Shown: positions 1-8,413, counted from the first letter of the stretch. The stretch is 64,000 bases of DNA from CAYYFX01 sp964571855 (GCA_964571855.1 CAZNDO010000001.1:744001-808000), one strand, 5' to 3'. Numbers and translations are program-made. The notes: generated by a model from the letters alone, not told the origin.

Positions 1-57
1 GTCTTCCCGGGGCTCGCCGGACGCTAGCCGCGGCGTCCTCCGGGCCGGCGCCGTGCC

Positions 58-939
58 TCAGGGCGTGAACCACACCCGTGCCAGGTGCTCCAGGTCCCGG
101 CATCCAAGCGGCACGGGCAGGCGTTCCAGGTACCAGGGCAGATTGCTGTACCGGTGGAGCAGCACGTAGGCCATCAGCCGCAGCGGCAACTCCGGATCGG
201 GGGCGGCGCCGTAGCCCTCCAGCACCGCGCGGAGCAGTCCCGGCTCGGCGCACGCCAGGAACAGGCCGACGGAGGCGAACTCGTACTCGCGCGCCCCGCA
301 CATCGCCGGCTCGAAGTCCACGAGACCCGAGAGGCGCCAGCCGCCGTCGGACCCGGTGACGAGCAGGTGCTCGCGCATGACCTCCGTGTGCAACAGCGCG
401 GGGTTGCCGCCATCCCGCGGCGCCCACCGCGCGAGGAACCCGTCCACGCCGTCCACCCATGGCGCAGCGAGGCCCTTCGCGACCTGGCGGCCACGGGCGG
501 AGGCGGCCTGGTCGCGGACGAAGCGAGGCCAATCGACGCGCAAGGGTTCCAGGTCGCCCGCCGGCACCGCGTGCAACTCCGCGAGCGCACGACCCGCGTC
601 CCACAGGAGGGCGCGCCGGCCGGGAGCGTCGATGCGCGGCCACGTCGCGGCCAGGGAGGCTCCGGGAAGCCGGGTCATGAGGACGTAGGACCAGTCGTCG
701 CGCGTGCCGGACGCGAGCACGCGCGGCGTGGGAACGGAGAGCGAGCCGTCGATGCGCGCGAGGGCGGCGCGCTCGCTCTCGAACGCCGCGCGGTCCCCGG
801 GGGGGAAGAGCTTCAGGACGCGCTCTCCCGCGGCGAACACCGGGACGGATCCGTCCGGGAACCGCTCGAGGCGCGGGCCGAGATCGAGATGACGACGCAG
901 CGCTTCCGCGACGGCCGTCCCGTGGCTCCGCTCGTCCAT
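58..939 (-). CDS. Aminoglycoside phosphotransferase (APH)-fold small-molecule kinase
   Basis: A 293-residue protein of the APH/choline-kinase-like fold, which transfers the gamma-phosphate of ATP to a hydroxyl on a small molecule; the substrate cannot be told. Visible features: an N-lobe lysine in VLKLFPPG (about residue 43), LLHTEVMREHLLV (184-191) at the place of the catalytic loop, and GLVDFEPA (D208) as the metal-binding aspartate. The usual HxDxxxxN loop reads HTEVMREH, so the catalytic Asp is Glu and the Asn is His. This variant occurs in relatives of the family but leaves activity uncertain. The ATG at 939 starts a compact domain of normal length; the open frame upstream is antisense to other genes. 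It diverges from the arylsulfotransferase-like gene and is probably monocistronic. Confidence 0.8.
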   Translation of the reverse strand: MDERSHGTAVAEALRRHLDLGPRLERFPDGSVPVFAAGERVLKLFPPGDRAAFESERAALARIDGSLSVPTPRVLASGTRDDWSYVLMTRLPGASLAATWPRIDAPGRRALLWDAGRALAELHAVPAGDLEPLRVDWPRFVRDQAASARGRQVAKGLAAPWVDGVDGFLARWAPRDGGNPALLHTEVMREHLLVTGSDGGWRLSGLVDFEPAMCGAREYEFASVGLFLACAEPGLLRAVLEGYGAAPDPELPLRLMAYVLLHRYSNLPWYLERLPVPLGCRDLEHLARVWFTP

Positions 940-1032
940 GCCGCTCCTGCGTGCGTGTCGCCGCCGCCGTGGCCGCGGCCGTCCCGCCGCCTCGCCCTCC
1001 GGGAGGACTGGAGTCGGGGCACGACTCCGCAC

Positions 1033-1038
1033 TATACT
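1033..1038 (+). promoter_or_regulatory. Putative -10 box TATACT for the arylsulfotransferase-like gene
   Basis: TATACT stands out in the GC-rich divergent gap between the kinase and the arylsulfotransferase-like gene. It lies 118 nt before the downstream ATG and resembles the -10 boxes seen elsewhere in the window. The matching -35 (TGGAGT, 18 bp upstream) is weak, so the promoter is inferred mainly from the -10 box. Confidence 0.35.
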
Positions 1039-1155
1039 CCCTTGCATCCGTCGTCCGCGGGCCCCGCCCCGCCGTCCGGCGCCTCCCCCCTGTGCGCGGC
1101 CCGGCTCCCCCCGCACGTCACGATCGCAAGGACTCGCGACGCAAGGAGGCGGACG

Positions 1156-2844
1156 ATGTTCCGGAGTCCCCGTAGCGCCCTGCTGTTGCTCGCCACGCTT
1201 CTCCCCTTCGCCACCGCCGCGGCCGGCGGGGTCCCGCAGACCGTGGGGCTCTTCGTGAACACGCCGCATGCATTCGAGGGATACACGCTCTTCGGTCCGC
1301 GGGAGTGGCCGGTGACCTACCTCATCGACATGGACGGCAACCTCATCCGTTCCTGGTCGCACACCTCGCAGTCCCGCAACTCGGCGTACCTGCTGGAGAA
1401 CGGGGACCTGCTGCGATGCGGGCAGACCGTGAACCGCGTGTTCCCGAACATCGGGGCGGGCGGCCACCTGGAGCGCCGGGACTGGGACGGGAACCTGCTG
1501 TGGGAGTACGCGTACTCGGACAGCCTCGTGTGCGGCCACCACGACATCGAGCCGATGCCGAACGGCAACGTGCTCGTGGTGGCGTGGGAGCTGCGGACTC
1601 CGGCGGAGGCCATCGCGGCGGGACGGAATCCCGCGCTCCTGGGGTCGGCGCTCTGGCCGGAGCGGATCGTGGAGCTGCAGCCGGTCGGCGCGAACGACGC
1701 GATCGTCGTGTGGATGTGGCAGGCGTGGGACCACCTCGTCCAGGACTTCGACTCCACGAAGGCGAACTACGGCGTGGTGGCCGACCACCCCGAGCTGATC
1801 AACGTCAACGAGCGCGCGAACACCCAGGCCGACTGGCTGCACTTCAACGCGGTGGCGTATGACGAGGCCCTGGACCAGATCGTCGTGAGCCCCAACCGGT
1901 TCCAGGAGGTCTGGGTGATCGACCACGGCACGACCACGGAGGAAGCGGCCGGGCACACCGGCGGCGCCCGCGGCAAGGGCGGCGACCTGCTGTACCGCTG
2001 GGGGAAGCCGGCGAACTACGGGCGCGGCGCGGCGGCGGACCAGCGGCTCTTCAACAACCACAACGTGCACTGGATCCCGCCGGGCCGTCCCGGCGCGGGG
2101 AACCTCCTGATCTTCAACAACGGCACGAACCGGTTCCCGTCCGGCGCGTCGTACTCGAGCGTCGAGGAGGTCGTGACGTCCGTCGACGTCAACGGGGACT
2201 ACCCGGATCCGCCGCCGGGATTGCCGCACGAGCCGGCGGATGCCACGTGGACGTACACGGCCACGCCCACGGGGGACTTCTACTCCCCGATCTACGGCGG
2301 TATGGAGCGGCAGCCGAGCGGAAGCACGCTGATCATGGCGAGCACGGCGGGGCGGATCTTCGAGGTCCATCCGACCGAGGGGCTCGTGTGGGAGTACGTC
2401 ATCCCCGTGGACGGGAGCGGGCCGATGGTGCAGGGCACCGTGCCGGCCAGCGGCAGCAACGCGGCGTTCCGCGCGCCGCGCTACGCGCCGGACTACCCCG
2501 CATTCGACGGCCGGGATCTCACGCCGATGGGTCCGATCGAGATCGATCCGGTCGGCACGCCGGTGGCGGCGATGGCGCAACCCGCCTTCGCGCTGGCGCA
2601 GAACCACCCGAACCCGTTCCGGCCGTCCACCACGATCACGTTCACGCTGCGGCAGCCGGCGCGCGCGCGCCTGGACGTGCACGACGTGGCGGGGCGGCGC
2701 GTGGCCACGCTGCTGGACGGCGAGCTGGACGCCGGCGTGCATCGCCGCGCGTGGAACGCGGAGGGCGCGCCGAGCGGCGTGTACTACTACACGTTGCGCG
2801 TGGACGGGGACGAGGCGACGCGGAGGATGACCGTGCTGCGTTGA
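1156..2844 (+). CDS. Secreted arylsulfotransferase-family (ASST) beta-propeller with FlgD-like C-terminal tail
   Basis: A 562-residue exported protein. The signal peptide is residues 1-22 (FRSPRSALLLLATLLPFATAA region). It is followed by a propeller typical of the aryl-sulfate sulfotransferase family: repeated DxDGNLLWEY-type blades, HHDIEPMPNGN and NNHNVHWIPPG, the last resembling the family signature around a catalytic His. Enzymes of this family move sulfate between phenolic compounds in the periplasm, but many FCB members are uncharacterised, so activity is unproven. Residues from about 475 form a FlgD/type IX-like Ig tail (HPNPFRPSTTI, HDVAGRRV, GVYYYTLRV), implying secretion or surface attachment. 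The ATG at 1156 has AGGAGG 8 nt upstream. A strong inverted repeat follows the stop. Confidence 0.85.
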   Translation: MFRSPRSALLLLATLLPFATAAAGGVPQTVGLFVNTPHAFEGYTLFGPREWPVTYLIDMDGNLIRSWSHTSQSRNSAYLLENGDLLRCGQTVNRVFPNIGAGGHLERRDWDGNLLWEYAYSDSLVCGHHDIEPMPNGNVLVVAWELRTPAEAIAAGRNPALLGSALWPERIVELQPVGANDAIVVWMWQAWDHLVQDFDSTKANYGVVADHPELINVNERANTQADWLHFNAVAYDEALDQIVVSPNRFQEVWVIDHGTTTEEAAGHTGGARGKGGDLLYRWGKPANYGRGAAADQRLFNNHNVHWIPPGRPGAGNLLIFNNGTNRFPSGASYSSVEEVVTSVDVNGDYPDPPPGLPHEPADATWTYTATPTGDFYSPIYGGMERQPSGSTLIMASTAGRIFEVHPTEGLVWEYVIPVDGSGPMVQGTVPASGSNAAFRAPRYAPDYPAFDGRDLTPMGPIEIDPVGTPVAAMAQPAFALAQNHPNPFRPSTTITFTLRQPARARLDVHDVAGRRVATLLDGELDAGVHRRAWNAEGAPSGVYYYTLRVDGDEATRRMTVLR

Positions 2845-2849
2845 CCGGT

Positions 2850-2892
2850 CGCGGCGGGCGGGCGGGGGCGCTCGCGCTCCCGGCCCGCCGCG
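2850..2892. terminator. Inverted repeat between convergent genes (bidirectional terminator)
   Basis: The arms CGCGGCGGGC (2850-2859) and GCCCGCCGCG (2883-2892) pair perfectly over 10 bp around a GC-rich 23-nt loop. The repeat sits between two converging stop codons and has no U tract on either side, so it is terminator-like by position and stem stability rather than a classic intrinsic terminator. Confidence 0.55.
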
Positions 2893-2900
2893 CCGCGCAG

Positions 2901-4430
2901 TCAGCGGGACCCGATCACGCCGTCCCTGGTCGCGATCCGCCTGGCCACGCGCGCGCCCGACTGCAACGCTCCCTCCATGTAACCGACGAACTTGTAGCAG
3001 GCGTGCTCGCCGGCGACATGCAGGCCGCCCTCCATGTGCGGGGCCGCGAGGAGCGGGCCGACGGTCGTGACCTGCCCCGGCGCCGGGAACGAGTAGCTGG
3101 TCCGGATCCGGTCCTGCCGGGGCCAGTCCATGTAACGCGTCGCCACGACCTCGGCGCCGAATCCCGGATAGAACCGCTCCAGGAGCTTCGCGAACGCGCG
3201 CTCGCGCGCCCGCTTCGACATCCGCAGCGCACGCCGGACGACGCGTCCGCCCGCGAAGCCGGTCAGGCACGCCCCGTCGTTCGCGCCGTCGACCGCGCCC
3301 TGCGCGTCCGTCCCGTCCCAGGTCTGCTGGAGCAGTCCGTCCGAGAGCGCGTACTGGCTGCGTCGCGGTGCGGCGGTCTCCCAGAAACGCGAGCGGACGT
3401 GCGCCAGGTACTTCGCGTTGAGTCCCATCTGCGGCCGCATGGCGGAGGGGAGGCGCGGGGAGAAGTCGATGCGGTGCCACACCGGCGGCGGCGCGGTGAG
3501 CACCACGTCGTCGCACTCCAGCCGCCGCCCGTCGCCGGCCGTCACGATCATGCGACCGGACTCCCGCCGGACGGACTTCGCCGGGCACCCGGTGGCGATC
3601 CGCTCCGCGCCGATCGCGCCGGCGAGCGCGCGGGCGAGCGAGTCGTTGCCGCCGCGGCAGCGGTAGACCTCGCTCTCCGTCCAGTACCGCTCGAGGCCGC
3701 CGCCCTTGATCGCGGCGAGCTGGCCGAGCAGGGACTGGCGCTCCACCCGTTGCCCGTTGTCCGACTCCTGGTTGATCCGGATCGCCGCCTTCACGAGCGG
3801 GGGGACATCCTGCTCCTCGATCCAGCCGGAGGTCGGCGTGTGATCGAGGCGGGCGGCGTCGGGCGCGGTCCACGGCTCGTCCTCCGGGACCTCCGCCGCC
3901 AGCGCATCCAGCGCGGCGAGCGCGCCCTCCAGGTCCTCCCAGAGCGCGGCGCTCTCGTCGAAGGAGAGGCTGCGGCCGTCGATCACCACCGGGGAGACCG
4001 CGTCGCCTTCGTCCTCGGTGACGTCGAGCCACTCGAGGCCGAAGCGCTCGGCGTACCGGAGCCAGACCGGGTGGTTCGAGCCGATGAGCTCGCCGCCACC
4101 CTCGATGTTGCGGCCGCGGATGAAGGCGTTGCCGTTCGCGGCGTTGAAGGAGAGCACCCGGCCGCCGACACGGTCCCCGGCCTCGAGCACGACGACGTCG
4201 TAGCCGGCCTCGAGCAGCTCGAACGCGCAGGCGAGCCCGGCGAGTCCCGCCCCGATCACCACCACGCGCCCGCGACTGTCCCGGCCGAGCGGCTCGAGCG
4301 CGTGCAGCTTCGAGGACAGCAGCAGCCCGGCCCCGGCGGCCGTCGTGAGCCTCAGGAACTCGCGACGCTGCATGGCGGACACGCGGCGCCCGTGGCGGGC
4401 GGCGAGCTGGGCGATCAGGGAACGGGACAT
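2901..4430 (-). CDS. Tat-exported FAD-dependent amine oxidase / flavin monoamine oxidase family protein
   Basis: A 509-residue flavoprotein. Residues 22-28 (RREFLRL) and the hydrophobic stretch TTAAGAGLLLSS form a twin-arginine-type signal, so the folded FAD enzyme probably goes to the periplasm. A Rossmann motif VVVIGAGLAGLACAFELLEAG (about 56-76) plus VVLEAGDRVGGRV binds FAD. The C-terminal GGLHVAGEHACYKFVGYMEGA is the second FAD-binding segment of the amine oxidase superfamily. These enzymes oxidise amines or amino acids and release H2O2 and ammonia; the substrate here is unknown. The ATG at 4430 has AGGAGG 6 nt upstream, which decides it against the internal Met20. It converges with the arylsulfotransferase-like gene. 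Confidence 0.85.
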   Translation of the reverse strand: MSRSLIAQLAARHGRRVSAMQRREFLRLTTAAGAGLLLSSKLHALEPLGRDSRGRVVVIGAGLAGLACAFELLEAGYDVVVLEAGDRVGGRVLSFNAANGNAFIRGRNIEGGGELIGSNHPVWLRYAERFGLEWLDVTEDEGDAVSPVVIDGRSLSFDESAALWEDLEGALAALDALAAEVPEDEPWTAPDAARLDHTPTSGWIEEQDVPPLVKAAIRINQESDNGQRVERQSLLGQLAAIKGGGLERYWTESEVYRCRGGNDSLARALAGAIGAERIATGCPAKSVRRESGRMIVTAGDGRRLECDDVVLTAPPPVWHRIDFSPRLPSAMRPQMGLNAKYLAHVRSRFWETAAPRRSQYALSDGLLQQTWDGTDAQGAVDGANDGACLTGFAGGRVVRRALRMSKRARERAFAKLLERFYPGFGAEVVATRYMDWPRQDRIRTSYSFPAPGQVTTVGPLLAAPHMEGGLHVAGEHACYKFVGYMEGALQSGARVARRIATRDGVIGSR

Positions 4431-4529
4431 GGCGGCCTCCTGTGCGGGTCGGTGTCCGGCGTGCCGGGCATCCTACGCCGCGCGGGGCCGTGGGATCACG
4501 CGGGGCGTGCGATCACGCGGGCCGCCTGC

Positions 4530-4865
4530 TCACGCGGGGCCGGGCGTCTTCCCCTTCGCGCAGTGGACGGCCACCGTGAAGCCGGTCTTGTCCTTCTCGG
4601 GGCCGCCGAAGAACGGGCAGGCCTCGTGCTCGGCCAGCGCCAGCTTCGCGCCGCAATCCGGGCAGTAGGCCACCCAGCGCGGGGTGGGGGTGGGGAAGCC
4701 GTCCACGTCCTCCTCGCCGAAGTACTCGAGGTGCGGCGCGTCCTCCGCGCGCTCCGCCTGTCCTTTCAGGACGTGCGGCGTGGGGGGAGGCGGCGCGGGC
4801 GCGGGGGCGTCCCCGGCGGGGATCTTGCGGAATTCGACGGGCTTGCCACGATCCGGGGCAGACAT
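4530..4865 (-). CDS. Small zinc-ribbon-like hypothetical protein
   Basis: A 111-residue protein of unknown function. The first half is low complexity, Pro/Ala-rich (residues 17-30). The second half carries CPDCGAKL (about 68-75), then a later Cys in EACPFF and one in VHCAKGK, a spacing compatible with one zinc ribbon. There is no signal peptide, so it is probably cytoplasmic. A CGGAGG ribosome-binding site precedes the ATG by 6 nt. A well-formed promoter (TTGTCC-17 bp-TAACTT) lies directly upstream, so it is likely its own transcription unit, divergent from the DNA ligase. The strong promoter, SD and Cys pattern argue it is real. Confidence 0.65.
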   Translation of the reverse strand: MSAPDRGKPVEFRKIPAGDAPAPAPPPPTPHVLKGQAERAEDAPHLEYFGEEDVDGFPTPTPRWVAYCPDCGAKLALAEHEACPFFGGPEKDKTGFTVAVHCAKGKTPGPA

Positions 4866-4895
4866 GGCGACCTCCGGGACAGGGACGGACGGGGC

Positions 4896-4924
4896 AAGTT
4901 ATCCACCGCGGGCGGCCGGGACAA
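4896..4924 (-). promoter_or_regulatory. Promoter of the zinc-ribbon gene, TTGTCC-17 bp-TAACTT
   Basis: On the minus strand TTGTCC (4919-4924) is 17 bp from TAACTT (4896-4901), about 30 nt before the ATG at 4865. The spacing is ideal for a housekeeping sigma factor and the boxes resemble the others in this window. Confidence 0.55.
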
Positions 4925-4957
4925 TGCGCCGGGCTTCCGCGGGGCAGGCCGCTCCCG

Positions 4958-4963
4958 TAACTT
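4958..4963 (+). promoter_or_regulatory. -10-like box TAACTT 6 nt before the ligase ATG (possible leaderless start)
   Basis: TAACTT ends exactly 6 nt before the ATG at 4970 and no Shine-Dalgarno lies between them. Transcription usually starts 6-8 nt after a -10 box, so the mRNA would begin at or near the A of ATG. The same geometry occurs at 16958 (minus) and 29516 (plus). No good -35 is visible. Confidence 0.45.
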
Positions 4964-4969
4964 CGCGGC

Positions 4970-6520
4970 ATGCTCCTCTCCGCGCTCGTGGGCGCCTCGG
5001 CCGCCGTGGCTGCCACCTCCTCGCGCAAGGCGAAGATCGCGCTCCTGGCGGACGTGCTGCGCCGGGGCGAAGGGCCGGAGGGACGGATCGCGGTGGCGTG
5101 GCTGACCGGGGCGCTGCCGCAGGGGCGGATCGGGCTGGGGCCGGCCGCCCTCCGCAAGGCGTTCCCGGACGGGGCGGCGAACGAGCCCGCGCTCACCGTT
5201 CGCGAGGTGGACGACACGTTCCAGCGGATCGCGGACGCCGCGGGCAAGGGGTCCGCGGGCGAGAGGGGACGCCTTCTCCACACGCTGCTGGCCCGCGCCA
5301 CCAAGGACGAGCAGCGGTTCCTCGCGCGGTTGGTGTTCGGGGAGCTGCGGCAGGGCGCGCTCGAAGGGATCGTGGCGGAGGCCGTGGCGGAGGCGGCGGG
5401 CATTCCCGCGGCGGCGGTGCGCCGCGCGGTCATGGCGCACGGCGATCTCGCGGAGGTGGCCACCGCCGCGCTGGCCGGGGGGGAGGCCGGACTCGCGCGC
5501 TTCGCGATCCGGCTGTTCACGCCGGTGCAGCCCATGCTGGCGCAGCCCGCCGACGACACGGCCGACGCGTTCGAACGTCTCGGCGACGAGGCCGCCCTCG
5601 AGTACAAGCTCGACGGCGCGCGCATCCAGGCGCACAAGGACGGCGACGACGTGCGCATCTTCACGCGGCACCTGCGCGACGTGACACCGGCGTTGCCGGA
5701 GATCGTGGCGTGCGTGCGCGCGCTGCCCGCCCGGCAGCTCATCCTGGATGGCGAGGCCATCGCGTTGCGCGCCGACGGCACGCCGCATCCCTTCCAGGTC
5801 ACGATGCGCCGTTTCGGCCGCAAGCTGGACGTGGAGGCGCAGCGCGCGGAGCTGCCGCTCTCGCCGTTCTTCTTCGACGCGCTGCTGCTCGACGGGACGT
5901 GCCTGGTGGACGAGCCGTACGATCGACGGGTCGCGGTCCTCGGGGAGGTCGTGCCGGCGGCGCGGCGCGTGCCTTCGCGCCTCGTGACGGGCGCCGCCGC
6001 CGCGGAGGCCTTCCTCGCCGAGGCGCTCGCGCGCGGGCACGAGGGGATCATGGCGAAGGCGCGCGCGTCCGCCTACGAGGCGGGCAGCCGCGGCATCGGG
6101 TGGATGAAGATCAAGCCCGCGCACACGCTGGACCTCGTGATCCTGGCCGCGGAGTGGGGCAGCGGGCGCCGGCGGGGCTGGCTCAGCAACCTGCACCTGG
6201 GCGCGCGCGACCCGCGGGCCGGCGGCTTCGTGATGCTGGGCAAGACGTTCAAGGGCCTCACGGACGCGATGTTGCAATGGCAGACGGAACAGTTCCTGGC
6301 GCGCGAGATCGCGCGGGACGAGTACACCGTGCACGTGCGGCCGGAGATCGTGGCGGAGATCGCGTTCGCGGACGTGCAGACCAGCCCGCGCTACCCGGCG
6401 GGGATGGCACTGCGGCTGGCGCGCGTGAAGCGGTACCGCGAGGACAAGACGGCCGCGGAGGCCGACACGATCGACGCCGTGCGCGCGATCTGGCGGAAGT
6501 CGCAAGGGGAGGAGGCATGA
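4970..6520 (+). CDS. ATP-dependent DNA ligase
   Basis: A 516-residue ATP-dependent DNA ligase of the bacterial LigB-like/archaeal type. It seals nicks by adenylating a lysine, transferring AMP to the 5'-phosphate and joining the ends. Seen: an N-terminal helical DNA-binding domain (1-195) with HTLLARATKDEQRFLARLVF; adenylation motif I EYKLDGARIQAH (Lys about 208); motif III-like FFFDALLLDG; HEGIMAKAR; the WMKIKP motif V; and an OB-fold C-terminus. The length matches the actinobacterial and archaeal type. It is probably a repair ligase accessory to an NAD-dependent LigA elsewhere. Its stop overlaps the next ATG (ATGA), indicating translational coupling with the cysteine-synthase-family gene; the functional link is unclear. 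There is no SD, only the -10 box 6 nt upstream. Confidence 0.93.
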   Translation: MLLSALVGASAAVAATSSRKAKIALLADVLRRGEGPEGRIAVAWLTGALPQGRIGLGPAALRKAFPDGAANEPALTVREVDDTFQRIADAAGKGSAGERGRLLHTLLARATKDEQRFLARLVFGELRQGALEGIVAEAVAEAAGIPAAAVRRAVMAHGDLAEVATAALAGGEAGLARFAIRLFTPVQPMLAQPADDTADAFERLGDEAALEYKLDGARIQAHKDGDDVRIFTRHLRDVTPALPEIVACVRALPARQLILDGEAIALRADGTPHPFQVTMRRFGRKLDVEAQRAELPLSPFFFDALLLDGTCLVDEPYDRRVAVLGEVVPAARRVPSRLVTGAAAAEAFLAEALARGHEGIMAKARASAYEAGSRGIGWMKIKPAHTLDLVILAAEWGSGRRRGWLSNLHLGARDPRAGGFVMLGKTFKGLTDAMLQWQTEQFLAREIARDEYTVHVRPEIVAEIAFADVQTSPRYPAGMALRLARVKRYREDKTAAEADTIDAVRAIWRKSQGEEA

Positions 6521-7506
6521 CGATCCTCGGGACGATCGGCCGCACGCGGCTCCTGCCGCTGACGCGCATGGCGCCGGAGGGAAGCGCGCGCGTGTGGCTG
6601 AAGGCGGAGTACGAGAATCCCACCGGCAGCATGAAGGACCGGATGGCGCGGGCCATGGTGGAGGCGGCGGAGGCGGACGGCCGGCTTCGTCCGGGCGGCT
6701 CCGTGGTGGAGTACACCGGCGGCAGCACGGGCGTGTCCCTGGCGTTCGTGTGCGCGGCGAAGGGGATCCCGCTGCACATCGTCACGTCGGAGGCGTTCAG
6801 CCGCGAGAAGCGCGACCACATGGCGGCGCTCGGCGCGAAGCTCACGCTGATCCCCAGCGCCACCGGCGGGACCACGAAGCAGCTCACCCTGGAGATGATC
6901 GAGGCGGCGCGGCGGCTCGCGGCGGCGCCGGGGAGCTGCTGGACCGACCAGTTGAACAACACGGACGTGCTCGCGGCCTACGCGGACATGGCGGACGAGA
7001 TGCTGGAGCAGACCGGCGGTCGCGTGGACGCGTTCGTGCAGATGGTGGGCACCGGCGGGTCGCTGCGCGGCGTGGGCGCGCGGCTGCGCGCGGCGCGGCC
7101 GGGCGTGCGCGTGACGGCGGTGGAGCCCGCGGAGTCGGCGGTGCTCTCCGGCGGCCCGAGCGGCTCGCACAAGATCGAGGGGACGGGCATCGGGTTCGTG
7201 ACGCCCTTGTGGGTGGACGGGATGGCGGACGACATCCGGACCGTCTCCACGGCGGAGGCGATGGACACGGCGCGCCGGCTCGCGCGCGAGGAGGGGATCT
7301 TCGCCGGGACCTCCACCGGCGGGAACGTGGCGGTGGCGCTGCGCGTGGCGGCGGAGCTGGGGGCGGGGAAGGACGTGGTCACCGTGGCCGTGGACACGGG
7401 GATGAAGTACCTCAGCACGGCGCTGTACGCCAAGGACCAGGAGCCGCGTGGCGGGCCGGGTGTAGAATCCCCGCGGCCTCCGGAAACGAGGGAGGATGCC
7501 CCATGA
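6517..7506 (+). CDS. Cysteine synthase family (fold-type II PLP) enzyme
   Basis: A 329-residue pyridoxal-phosphate enzyme of the O-acetylserine sulfhydrylase/cystathionine beta-synthase family. The PLP lysine lies in NPTGSMKDRMA (about residue 38). The substrate loop TGGSTGVS matches the usual TSGNTG, and GTGGSLRGVG binds the cofactor phosphate. EEGIFAGTSTGGN near 265 is another family signature. It may make cysteine or a related beta-substituted amino acid; substrate specificity is not readable. GGGGAGGAGG lies just before the ATG, which overlaps the ligase stop (ATGA). Its own stop overlaps the next ATG the same way. The C-terminal tail after DTGMKYLSTALY is a short non-conserved extension that also contains the -10 box TAGAAT (7463-7468) for the next gene. 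Confidence 0.9.
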   Translation: MTILGTIGRTRLLPLTRMAPEGSARVWLKAEYENPTGSMKDRMARAMVEAAEADGRLRPGGSVVEYTGGSTGVSLAFVCAAKGIPLHIVTSEAFSREKRDHMAALGAKLTLIPSATGGTTKQLTLEMIEAARRLAAAPGSCWTDQLNNTDVLAAYADMADEMLEQTGGRVDAFVQMVGTGGSLRGVGARLRAARPGVRVTAVEPAESAVLSGGPSGSHKIEGTGIGFVTPLWVDGMADDIRTVSTAEAMDTARRLAREEGIFAGTSTGGNVAVALRVAAELGAGKDVVTVAVDTGMKYLSTALYAKDQEPRGGPGVESPRPPETREDAP

Positions 7507-8132
7507 GGTTCGACACGCGCGCGGAGCGCTCCGCGTTTGCCGCGGCGATCGCGGCCGCGGCCATCCTGCTGCTTCCGGCGGGCGCGATTGCCGGAGGCCA
7601 CGGCCATCACGGCGGCTGCGGCCAGCACGCCCACCACGGCGGCTCCGTGGAGCACCCGAAGTGCGAAGCCGGCGCCGCCCACACGGGAAGCCCGCGCGGC
7701 GTGGGGGCGCAGGCCGAGGAGGCCGGGGTCTCGGACCGGGACCTCTTCCACGTCCTCCTGGATCACCGCGAGGCCATCACCCGGACCGTCACGCCGCTCG
7801 AGAACGGCGTGGACACGGTGACGGAGACCGACGACGCGGAGGTGCGCGCGGCGCTGCGCGCGCATGCGGAGTCCATGCACGGTCGCGTGGAGGACGGGCG
7901 TGGCATCCACCTGCGCGACCCGCTGTTCGCCGAGCTGTTCCGGAACGCGGACCGCATCACCATGCGCGTGGAGCCGACGGAGCGCGGCGTGCATGTCGTG
8001 GAGACGTCGGAGGATCCGGCCGTGGCGGCGCTCATCCGCGCGCACGCCGAGGTGGTCACGGCGTTCCTCGCGAACGGTCATGCCGAGGTGCGGCGGAACC
8101 ACCCGGTGCCCGGCGCGGAAGCGGGATCCTGA
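7503..8132 (+). CDS. Exported His-rich conserved hypothetical protein
   Basis: A 209-residue protein with a signal peptide (residues 1-30, ending AGAIAGG), then a histidine-rich segment HGHHGGCGQHAHHGG that could bind Cu, Ni or Zn. Two similar halves follow: REAITRTVTPLENGVDTVTETDD ... AALRAHAE and DRITMRVEPTERGVHVVETSED ... ALIRAHAE. They look like an internal duplication of a small alpha/beta unit. The final GHAEVRRNHP segment is familiar from conserved proteins of unknown function in diverse bacteria. The ATG at 7503 has GGGAGG 6 nt upstream and overlaps the previous stop; a TAGAAT -10 box 35 nt upstream may let it be expressed alone. Function unknown; periplasmic metal handling is a guess from the His-rich segment. 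Confidence 0.75.
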   Translation: MRFDTRAERSAFAAAIAAAAILLLPAGAIAGGHGHHGGCGQHAHHGGSVEHPKCEAGAAHTGSPRGVGAQAEEAGVSDRDLFHVLLDHREAITRTVTPLENGVDTVTETDDAEVRAALRAHAESMHGRVEDGRGIHLRDPLFAELFRNADRITMRVEPTERGVHVVETSEDPAVAALIRAHAEVVTAFLANGHAEVRRNHPVPGAEAGS

Positions 8133-8241
8133 CGGGCCAGGCCGACGCGGAACCGTGCCGGGGTGCGGCCCCGCGGGTCGCGCTGCGGGACGCGAACGGG
8201 TCATGGGCGGTCAGTGCGCGTCAAAGCCGCCCACAACCCAT

Positions 8242-8267
8242 GGGCGGCGGGCCTTGCCTCGCCGCCC
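8242..8267 (+). terminator. Inverted repeat downstream of the His-rich gene
   Basis: GGGCGGCG (8242-8249) and CGCCGCCC (8260-8267) pair perfectly around a 10-nt loop, about 110 nt after the stop at 8132. The short T-containing stretch after the following promoter does not form a U tract. A terminator role is inferred from position. Confidence 0.35.
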
Positions 8268-8283
8268 GCGGATGCGGTAGGCT
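8254..8283 (+). promoter_or_regulatory. Putative promoter TTGCCT-18 bp-TAGGCT in the 8133-8542 gap
   Basis: TTGCCT (8254-8259) lies 18 bp from TAGGCT (8278-8283), both close to the promoter pattern of this window. A start near 8290 would produce a transcript covering a 17-codon ORF and ending at the hairpin at 8414-8437. The rest of this 410-nt gap up to rsgA shows no other feature. Confidence 0.4.
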
Positions 8284-8333
8284 CCTCTTCTTCGCGCGGC
8301 ACCCCGCCGCGCCTGCACGCGGGAGGAACGTCC

Positions 8334-8387
8334 ATGGCTGCCGCCTTCGCCATCCGGATGCCACGTTCCTTCCGTGCCGTGCGCTAG
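8334..8387 (+). CDS. 17-codon small ORF with strong SD in the rsgA upstream region
   Basis: ATG at 8334 preceded by GGGAGGAACGTCC encodes a 17-residue, Arg-rich, amphipathic peptide (MAAAFAIRMPRSFRAVR) ending in TAG. The SD is as good as those of confirmed genes here. A promoter lies upstream at 8254-8283 and a terminator-like hairpin follows at 8414-8437, so a transcript of about 150 nt can be drawn. It could be a true small protein, a leader peptide for rsgA attenuation, or chance. There is no homology information; it is reported because promoter, SD, ORF and terminator line up. Confidence 0.3.
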   Translation: MAAAFAIRMPRSFRAVR

Positions 8388-8413
8388 GCCGGGCGCTCCC
8401 GCGCTCCGCCCTG

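Noticed and set aside
58..4032. Very long minus-strand open frame across the kinase and the oxidoreductase region
   Set aside because: Only its C-terminal 293 residues look like a protein; the rest is antisense to the arylsulfotransferase-like gene and rich in Arg/Pro/Gly, as expected of shadow frames in GC-rich DNA.
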